Source: Dromaius novaehollandiae
Lineage: Eukaryota > Chordata > Aves > Casuariiformes > Dromaiidae
Assembly (NCBI RefSeq): GCF_036370855.1
Contig: NW_026991456.1
Coordinates: 4,451,076 to 4,515,075 of the forward strand
Reading direction: 5' to 3'
Length of the DNA: 64,000 nt
The position numbers were made by a program, and so were the translations under genes. Below are positions 57,531 through 64,000 of the stretch, one piece after another; position 1 is the stretch's first letter, and every line of letters starts with the position of its first letter. Below the pieces are notes generated by a model. It made no database searches, was not told where the DNA came from, and saw only the letters and a list, made by a program, of their open reading frames with translations.

Positions 57531-58962
57531 GTGCCACGGGCTTCCCCCCAGGCAGGATGTTGGCGCTTGGAGTTGTTGCGGTGCAGGTGAGTGGAGCGCC
57601 GATGGCGCTTTGGTGGAGGGTGCCCTTGCAGATGGGGATGGAGCTGACTGGCAAGGGGGTGACTGCTTGCGCTCTGGTTTGGCAGGTCATGAAGGCAAAT
57701 GTGGTGAGCAAAGGAAGATCAGTGTGGATGCGGCTGCTGCTGAGGATGGCTCTTGAGGACCGGTGACCTACAGCACTGCCACAGTTAAGTTGAGGGGCAA
57801 AGGGTGTTGGGGCATCCTCAGTTTCTGTGTATGTGTGTGTGTGTGCGTGCTGATGTTCAGTGTAGAGTGGAGGGTTGTTCTGGATGAGTGGTGTGTGTGA
57901 GGCAGAGGCAGTGGGGTGTGCATGGCAGAAAGCGAGGGTGGGTGTCAGGCAGGGCAGCTCCAGCCTGTGTCTGTGTTGTTGTGTAGTCTATGTGGTGTGT
58001 GTTGTAGCTGTGCTATCTTTTGCTCAGGTCTTGATGTTGCTCTTGCTCTTTGTGCTCAAAGAGCACAGCCTATGCTCTGCAGCGGTAGTGTGGCAGGCAT
58101 CCATTGTCTTTCGCCTGGCCAGACTCATCAGCATTGCTCCAATGGACTACGTCTTGTTCTGCACAGGCAGCTGAAAGGGGCGGTCTGTGACTCTGACTGT
58201 GCATCGTGGCCGTTTGCGGTCCGTCATAGTCGTGGCCACCGTCGAGGCCTCATCGGCCACACCTCTTCCGGGGCCGCTCTTGTCTTGCGTCTCGCTGGCG
58301 CCCTTTCAGGGTTTCCTTCCCTGTGTCATCATGGCCTCGGGTCTTTCTCGCCGGCCTCCTCTGCATCACTCTTCTGAGCTTTGCCGGTCCCTTTCCATCC
58401 TGGGCATTGACGTTTGACTCTTTTCTGGGCTCGTCCAGAGCCTCGGCCCTACGACGCCACGACCATGCGGCTCTTTCTGGCCGGCAGTCTTATGTGTGGG
58501 AATAGGGTTTTTTTTGTGTAGGGCTGTCCTCTGTGTTTGTGTCTGCTATTTGTTTGTCTGTGTGTTTTTGGGGCTGGAGCTGCCTTGCCTGTGGCTGTTA
58601 GCCATGGTGGTGTGTGGAGTGTGTCCGTGATGGACTGGAGTGGTGGTGTTGCGGGCATCGCCTGAGTGTGTGACTTCTCTCTGTGCTTGCAGGTTTTGCG
58701 GGAAGTTGTGGAGAGAAGCAGCTGAGTGCTGAGAAGAGCCTGAGCAGGTGAGTGGGGCAGCCTGTTGGGTCTGATTTTATTGTGGGGTGGGTGGTGTTGG
58801 GCTGCCTCTCAGTGATGCCTTTTGCTCTGTTTTTTCAGGTCTGCTGTGGGCCTTTCCCAGGCGTGGCTGAGACTTTCAGGTGAGTGGATAGGAGCTGGAT
58901 GTTGTAGGGCTGGTGAGTGCTGCCTGGCAGAAGAGTCACTTTGTTATTTTGTTTTTTTCCAG
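57531..58962 (+). repeat. Tandem gene-like unit 3 (internal deletion)
   Basis: Shorter (1,432 bp) because about 455 bp between TGGACTGGARTGGTG and GTGTTGCGGGCATCGCC is missing at about 58645; in unit 2 these are separated (56746-57212). The deletion removes both exon-like segments with protein-like frames. CpGs are partly changed to TpG/CpA. Confidence 0.85.
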
Positions 58963-59262
58963 GCGCCACGGGCTTCCCCCCAGGCAGGATGTTGGCGTTT
59001 GGAGTTGTTGCGGTGCAGGTGAGTGGAGCGCCGATGGCGCTTTGGTGGAGGGTGCCCTTGCAGATGGGGATGGAGCTGACTGGCAAGGGGGTGACTGCTT
59101 GCGCTCTGGTTTGGCAGGTGATGAAGGCAAATGTGGTGAGCAAAAGAAGATCAGAGGGTGCAGCTGCTGCAGAGGATGTGTCTGCTGTTGAGGATGCCTC
59201 TTGAGGAGCAACAGTGATGCAGAGCAGTGCAAAAGTGAAGTGCATGGGCAAAGGGTGTTGCG

Positions 59263-59300
<38 letters not shown>

Positions 59301-59925
59301 CAGAGGCAGTGGGGTGTGCATGGCAGAAAGTGAGGGTGGGTGTCAGGCAGGGCAGCTCCAGCCTGTGTCTGTGTTGTTGTGTAGTCTATGTGGTGTGTGT
59401 TGTAGCTGTGCTATCTTTTGCTCAGGTCTTGATGTTGCCCTTGCTCTTTGTGCTCAAGGAGCACAGCATATGCTTTGTAGTGCTAGTGCAACAGGCATCT
59501 GCTGTCTTTTGCCTGGTCTTGACCGACTCATCTGCATTGCTCCAATGATCATCTTGTTCTGTGCAGGCAGCTGAAAGCAGCAGTCTGTCACTGTGATTCT
59601 GCATTGTTTCTGGCCAATCATCTTGGCAGCCATCATTCAGGTCTTGTTGGTCGTGTGTTTTCTGAGGCCTCTCTTATTTTGCATCCTCCTGGTGCCCTTT
59701 CAGGGTTTTCTTCCCTGTGTCATCAGAGCCTCGGGTCTTTGTTGCCGGCCTCTTCCGCATGGCTGTTCCTCGCTTTGCCGGCCCCTTTCCATCACAGATG
59801 GTGGCATCTGACTCTTTTCTGGTCTCGTGGAGAGCACCAGAGCCGCACGGTTGTGGCATTGTAGGGCTTTCTGGCTGGCAGCATCTTCTGTGCTGGCATT
59901 GTTTTTTGCATGGAGGGTGTGTGTA
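58963..59925 (+). repeat. Tandem gene-like unit 4 (truncated)
   Basis: Closest to unit 3 over its first 250 bp. Carries a (GT)n expansion at 59263-59296 and ends after GGCATTGTTTTTTGCATGG, where a 14-bp repeat begins. It is the most CpG-depleted copy. Confidence 0.8.
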
Positions 59926-60014
59926 CGTGTCTGTGTGTACGTGTCTGTGTGTACGTGTCTGTGTGTACGTGTCTGTGTGTACGTGTCTGTGTGTACGTGT
60001 CTGTGTGTGTGTTT
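59926..60014. repeat. 14-bp minisatellite GTGTACGTGTCTGT
   Basis: Six near-perfect copies in a row starting at about 59929, ending in a GTGTGTG run. It fuses unit 4 to sequence resembling the GTTTGGAGCTGCCTTGCCTG segment of units 2 and 3. Confidence 0.9.
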
Positions 60015-60101
60015 GGAGCTGCCTTGCCTGTGGGTGTAGTAATGGTAGTTGCCAGAGCAGAATAATGTATCTATGAAACACTTATTTTGTTTTTTCTTTT
60101 T

Positions 60102-60205
60102 TTTTTGGGGGGGGGGGGGGGTTGTGTCAGTAAGAGATAAAAGTAGGTTTTTTTCTTTAATTTTTTTTATTGGGATGGCCATTTTGGGGGCGGGGGGGGG
60201 GGTTC
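60102..60205. repeat. Homopolymer-rich stretch with two poly-G runs
   Basis: About 17 G at 60105-60121 and about 10 G at 60192-60202, with T runs between. These are G-quadruplex candidates and unreliable for exact length. Confidence 0.8.
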
Positions 60206-60281
60206 TATTCATGCCAGGATAGTGTTATCTTTAAATAAGGATGGAAGCATGTGGTTTTGTTAGTAGCTGTGATGACTGTCT

Positions 60282-60963
60282 GTGGTGGGAGTGTGTGGGC
60301 AGTTGGGTGGGCTTGGTGGTGAGTGTGTCTAATCTTGTATGCATGTGTTTTTCTTTTTCCAGGTTGTAGTTAGAATTTATTTTAAAATAATTAAAAAAAA
60401 AAACCCAGCTGGGGGATTTTTTTTTTTTTTCCCCCGGCTGGGTTTTTTTTCCCCCGGTCCCGGCCGCTCTGCGAGGCGATGATCATCGCCAATGTTGGTG
60501 TGGAGCTGTGGCTGGGGACTGGGGGTTTTGTAGGCAGGGCAGTTTTTGGAGGTGTCCAGTAATGCTGTTACTGGGAGCTGTCCAAAAGACTGGAGGCGCT
60601 TGCCTGTTACTGTAGGGAGGTAGAATGATTGTGGTGGGAGTGAGTGGGCAGCTGTGTGGTTGTTGGGTGGGCTTGGTGGTGAGTGTGTCTAACTTTGTAT
60701 GCATGTGTTTTTCTTTTTCCAGGTTGTAGTTAGAATTTATTTTAAAATAATTAAAAAAAAACCCAGCTGGGGGATTTTTTTTTTTTTTTCCCCCGGCTGG
60801 GTTTTTTTTCCCCCGGTCCCGGCCACTCTGCGAGGCGATGATCATCGCCAATGTTGGTGTGGAGCTTTGGCTGGGGACCGGGGGTTTTGTAGGCAGGGCA
60901 GTTTTTGGAGGTGTCCAGTAACGTTGTTACTGGGAGCTGTCCAAAAGACTGGAGGCGCTTGCC
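60282..60963. repeat. Tandem duplication of about 350-360 bp with hairpin and palindrome
   Basis: Copy 1 is 60282-60604 and copy 2 is 60631-60963. Both contain GGTTGTAGTTAGAATTTATT, then AACCCAGCTGGGGGA and TCCCCCGGCTGGGTT, which form inverted arms around a T run, and GGCGATGATCATCGCC, a perfect 16-bp palindrome. The second copy differs by few bases and is followed by poly(A) signals. Confidence 0.9.
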
Positions 60964-61080
60964 GACTGATGAGAGTAGTAGCGGTGAGAATGTAGAGGTG
61001 AATGCTGAAGAGTGTGTGCAGCTCATGTAGAGTGTGGGCTTGTTATGTTTTGTATGTTGTGATGATGATTTTTTTTGTGC

Positions 61081-61126
61081 AATAAAACAATAAAGATGGT
61101 GGTGTGTGTGTCTCCTTTCAAATAAA
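61081..61126 (+). terminator. Cluster of three poly(A) signals
   Basis: AATAAA at 61081-61086, 61089-61094 and 61121-61126, each followed by G/T-rich sequence (AAAGATGGTGGTGTGTGTG). They mark a probable 3' end for a + strand transcript. Confidence 0.6.
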
Positions 61127-61299
61127 GATGGTTTTGCTGTTTGTTTCTGTTGTCTTATTTGAACTGCATGCGCCACACATTTGCTCTTACCCTTTTCCTC
61201 TTTGCTCTTGCTCTTTTGACCTTTTAAAATAAGAAGGAGGCAGAAGTTTTTGTCTTGTTCTTATTTTAATTTTTTGGTCCTCTGTTCTGTTTCCTATTC

Positions 61300-62643
61300 T
61301 TTTTTTCTTTGTCTGTCTCTTATGCCTTTTTCTTCTCCTTTTCCCTGATTGTCTATGTTCACTTTGTCCAGGTTTCTCTCTACCTTTCTCTGTCTTTACT
61401 ATTTACTCTTTCAGTCTGCCTGCACTGTGGTGCTCTGCTCTCTGTGCTTTTCTCTGTATTCTGTGGTCTGCCCTCAGCTTTGTGTTTTCTGCTTTGCTCT
61501 CTGTGTTCTGCTGTGTTCTGCTTTGCTCTGTATTTTCTGTTTTGCTGTGCTCTTTGCTGTGCTTTTTGCTTTGTTCTGTTCTCTGTGTTCTGCTCTTTTC
61601 TCTGTTCTGCTCTCTCAGCTCTCCTGTGTGTGCTTTTTGCTCTGTTCTCTGTTTTCTCTGTTGTTTTCTGTGCTTTCTGTCTTCTCTCTGGTTGTCTTTG
61701 TTCTCTCTGGTTGTCTTCTCTGTTGTCTTTTTTCTGTTTGTTGTCTCTGTTGTTCTGTCTTTGTCCTCTGTTGTCTTTGTCTTTGTTTGTTGTCTTTGTC
61801 CTCTGTTGTTCTGTGTTTGTCTTGTCTCTGTTTGTCTTGTCTCTGTTTGTCTTGTCTCTGTTTGTCTTGTCTCTGTTTGTCTTGACTCTGTTTGTCTTGT
61901 CTCTGTTTGTCTTGACTCTGTTTGTCTTGACTCTGTTTGTCTTGACTCTGTTTGTCTTGACTCTGTTTGTCTTGACTCTGTTTGTCTTGACTCTGTTTGT
62001 CTTGACTCTGTGTTTGTCTTGTCTCTCTTTGTCTTTGTCTTGTCTCTCTTTGTCTTTGTCTTGTCTCTCTTTGTCTTTGTCTTGTCTCTCTTTGTCTTTG
62101 TCTTGTCTCTCTTTGTCTCTGTCTCTCTTTGTCTCTGTCTCTCTTTGTCTCTGTCTCTGTCTCTCTTTGTCTCTGTCTCTGTCTCTCTTTGTCTCTGTCT
62201 CTCTTTGTCTCTGTCTCTCTTTGTCTCTGTCTCTCTTTGTCTCTGTCTCTCTTTGTCTCTGTCTCTCTTTGTCTCTGTCTCTCTTTGTCTCTGTCTCTCT
62301 TTGTCTCTGTCTCTCTTTGTCTCTGTCTCTCTTTGTCTCTGTCTCTCTTTGTCTCTGTCTCTCTTTGTCTCTGTCTCTCTTTGTCTCTGTCTCTCTTTGT
62401 CTCTGTCTCTCTTTGTCTCTGTCTCTCTTTGTCTCTGTCTTCTGTTTCCTCTTCCTCTTCTCCCCTCTTCCTCTTCTCCCCTCTTCCTCTTCTCCCCTCT
62501 TCCTCTTCTCCCCTCTTCCTCTTCTCCCCTCTTCCTCTTCTCCCCTCTTCCTCTTCTCCCCTCTTCCTCTTCTCCCCTCTTCCTCTTCTCCCCTCTTCCT
62601 CTTCTCCCCTCTTCCTCTTCTCCCCTCTTCCTCTTCTTTTTTC
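61300..62643. repeat. Pyrimidine microsatellite block with changing period
   Basis: Irregular CTCTGTGTTCTGCTTTG-type repeats (61300-61800) give way to a 15-bp unit TTGTCTCTGTTTGTC/TTGACTCTGTTTGTC (about 61800-62010), a 21-bp unit (about 62013-62115), a 16-bp unit GTCTCTCTTTGTCTCT (about 62116-62440) and a 16-bp unit TCCCCTCTTCCTCTTC (about 62448-62635). Frames of 370-445 codons on both strands are low-complexity artefacts. Confidence 0.95.
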
Positions 62644-62647
62644 TAGC

Positions 62648-62716
62648 ATACTGGCTGGGAGCAAATAATAATAATTTAACCATTTAAAAAAAAAATTATT
62701 TGCTCCCAGCCAGTAT
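62648..62716. repeat. Perfect inverted repeat (22-bp arms)
   Basis: Arms 62648-62669 and 62695-62716 are exact reverse complements (ATACTGGCTGGGAGCAAATA and its complement, plus two more bases each). The 25-bp AT-rich spacer contains A and T runs that could pair further. It sits right at the end of the pyrimidine block. Confidence 0.9.
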
Positions 62717-63110
62717 CCTACCCCTGCTACTGAATTCATTAAATATGCAAATTAAGCCTTTCTATACTTATTATTTTTCTTTCTTTTTATATACTATATA
62801 CTCACTGTACATACCACATATACCCACTATACAGTCTGTGCATATATATATGCACAAAAACTGCACATACACAAATAATATACATAGTATATACACAATG
62901 TGTATACCCTCCATGCACCATGACATACACTACACACAAACACAGGCTGGATCACATGCTAACAACAGTCACAGCAAAAGGAATTCACCACAGATAAGCA
63001 GTTAGGGAAGCCACACACACTTGTCAGATACCCACCCAAAAGCATACACACCCACCTGGTACCACCCCCCCCCCCCAAGAGTCACACACTAGGGCAATAC
63101 TTCACCTGTA
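62717..63110. other. AT-rich spacer before the telomeric border
   Basis: Alternating CATATA/TACACA motifs and a run of about 12 C at 63065-63076. No gene is seen. Confidence 0.5.
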
Positions 63111-63154
63111 CACTAGGGTTACCAATCTGACACCAAATACAATTACCATTAGGG

Positions 63155-63167
63155 AGCCCCCTGCTGT
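63155..63167 (-). promoter_or_regulatory. CTCF-like motif, weaker
   Basis: Reverse strand reads ACAGCAGGGGGCT, matching the CAGCAGGGGGC core variant of the CTCF motif. It lies 56 bp from the stronger site and in the same orientation. Confidence 0.45.
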
Positions 63168-63210
63168 TAGCATTAGGGTTATTCCACACCCCTTATTATT
63201 AGACTTTGAC

Positions 63211-63223
63211 TGCCCCCTGGTGG
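63211..63223 (-). promoter_or_regulatory. CTCF motif beside the telomere
   Basis: TGCCCCCTGGTGG on the + strand is the exact reverse complement of the CTCF core CCACCAGGGGGCA. It lies about 200 bp inside the first dense telomere-like repeats. Known biology: CTCF at human subtelomeres promotes TERRA transcription and end protection. Occupancy here is inferred. Confidence 0.65.
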
Positions 63224-63420
63224 TGAGTCACAGTAACACTTTTAGGGTTACACATCAGCACCTGGGACTTAGGGTTAGGTCCTACAGGACGCTAGGGGTA
63301 GGGGGGGGCCAGGGGTGGGGGCAGCCAGGGGGGGTAGGGGGGGCTAGGGGGGCGGCTAGGGGGGCTAGGGGTGGGGGGGGTAGGGGTAGGGGGGGGCTAG
63401 AGATAGGGGGGGGGTGGGGT

Positions 63421-64000
63421 TGGGAGTTAGGGTCAGGGGTTGGGGTCAGGGTCAGGGTTAGGTTAGGGTTAAGAGTTAGGGTTAGGGTTAGGGTTAGGGT
63501 TAGGGTCAGGGTCAGGGTCAGGGTTAGGGGTCAGGGTTAGGGGTTAGGGTTAGGGTTAGGGTTAGGGTTAGGGTTAGGGTTAGGGTTAGGGTTAGGGTTA
63601 GGGTTAGGGTTAGGGTTAGGGTTAGGGTTAGGGTTAGGGTTAGGGTTAGGGTTAGGGTTAGGGTTAGGGTTAGGGTTAGGGTTAGGGTTAGGGTTAGGGT
63701 TAGGGTTAGGGTTAGGGTTAGGGTTAGGGTTAGGGTTAGAGCCATTTAGGGTTAGGGTTAGGGTTAGGGTTAGGGTTAGGGTTAGGGTTAGGGTTAGGGT
63801 TAGGGTTAGGGTTAGGGTTAGGGTTAGGGTTAGGGTTAGGGTTAGGGTTAGGGTTAGGGTTAGGGTTAGGGTTAGGGTTAGGGTTAGGGTTAGGGTTAGG
63901 GTTAGGGTTAGGGTTAGGGTTAGGGTTAGGGTTAGGGTTAGGGTTAGGGTTAGGGTTAGGGTTAGGTAGGTTAGGGTTAGGGTTAAGGGTTAGGGTTAGG
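63421..64000 (+). repeat. Telomere repeat array (TTAGGG)n
   Basis: Mixed TTAGGG, TCAGGG and TTAGGGG units to about 63540, then nearly pure TTAGGG, broken at 63739-63746 (GAGCCATT) and near 63964-63990. The G-rich strand runs 5' to 3' toward the window end, so this is the right chromosome terminus. Confidence 0.98.

Larger units (their letters stand above)
52600..61130 (+). ncRNA. Candidate subtelomeric transcription unit (long RNA, coding status unclear)
   Basis: A promoter at 52.55 kb, repeated consensus splice acceptors and donors in four tandem units (53741-59925), and three AATAAA hexamers (61081, 61089, 61121) all lie on the + strand. Exon-like pieces include 54925-54986, 55066-55118, 55364-55419 and their counterparts in later units. 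Two exon types have protein-like frames (DAEQCSKWVQGRW, VEPCGEQVAHIQEELGE) but no family match. One exon differs between units by an in-frame 3 bp, another by a frame-breaking 1 bp, so coding evidence is mixed. The exon set is inferred from signals only. Confidence 0.4.
63112..63420 (+). repeat. Degenerate telomere-like border
   Basis: Isolated CTAGGGTTA/TTAGGGTTA words appear at 63112, 63172, 63241 and 63268, then GGGGGGCTAGGGGGGCGGCTAGGGG-type G-rich repeats at 63290-63415. These look like decayed or mis-synthesised TTAGGG units. Confidence 0.8.

Noticed and set aside
61309..62739. Open frames of 370-445 codons on both strands (Ser/Leu/Phe-rich; Glu/Arg/Lys/Gln-rich).
   Set aside because: They follow the pyrimidine microsatellite in every frame, have no non-repetitive segment, and change composition exactly where the repeat period changes.
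63220..63745. Frames encoding RVRVRV or TLTLTL repeats in the telomere.
   Set aside because: Direct translation of TTAGGG/CCCTAA repeats.

Overview
The window is the end of a bird chromosome. The avian call rests on a CR1 (chicken repeat 1) 3' fragment near 16.0 kb. The chromosome end is shown by a TTAGGG array from about 63.42 kb to the last base, with the G-rich strand pointing off the right edge. The layout (compact GC-rich gene, CpG islands, minisatellites, large satellite, telomere) fits a microchromosome arm, but species and chromosome cannot be read from the sequence alone.

1-9.7 kb: one recognisable protein-coding gene, a USP42-like ubiquitin protease on the + strand. A CpG-rich promoter with two inverted CCAAT boxes is followed by 13 exons. 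All 12 junctions keep the reading frame, giving a 732-residue model with an intact catalytic Cys/His pair and zinc-binding cysteines, and a poly(A) signal follows at 9683. The model is much shorter than mammalian USP42 because most of the long disordered tail is absent.

9.7-24.7 kb: repeat-rich DNA. It holds a decayed endogenous retrovirus in which the integrase end is joined directly to the env end (10.3-11.86 kb), a 65-bp minisatellite that begins exactly at the 3' LTR edge, an AT-rich island (13.6-16.5 kb) with CR1, a duplicated GC-rich block split by an LTR-like insertion (16.6-17.9 kb), a strong CpG-island promoter with NRF1 and YY1 motifs (18.2-19.2 kb), and a solo LTR of the same retrovirus family with target-site duplications (21.7-22.4 kb).

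24.7-32.6 kb: a degenerate pyrimidine-rich minisatellite, a stretch ending in a poly(A) signal (28.19 kb), diverged satellite-like monomers, a second CpG island with a first-exon-like ATG, and the second copy of the duplicated block, which lacks the LTR insertion.

32.6-52 kb: a satellite of about 110 copies of a 162-bp unit that is itself a dimer of two 81-bp halves. The core is homogenised and contains multi-unit blocks repeated about 5,016 bp apart. Both edges decay into irregular related monomers.

52.5-61.1 kb: a GC-box/TATA-type promoter, four tandem gene-like units (about 1.9, 1.9, 1.4 and 1.0 kb) with conserved splice-site-like signals, then poly(A) signals. This looks like a transcription unit running toward the telomere. 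CpG content falls from the first unit to the last. I found no convincing conserved protein, so I treat it as a candidate long RNA with possible small coding exons.

61.3-64.0 kb: 1.3 kb of shifting pyrimidine microsatellites, a 22-bp-arm hairpin, a short AT-rich spacer, two CTCF-like motifs, degenerate G-rich telomere-like repeats, and the telomere. CTCF sites just inside the repeats, facing a G-strand array, resemble the organisation known to control telomeric-repeat (TERRA) transcription in mammals.
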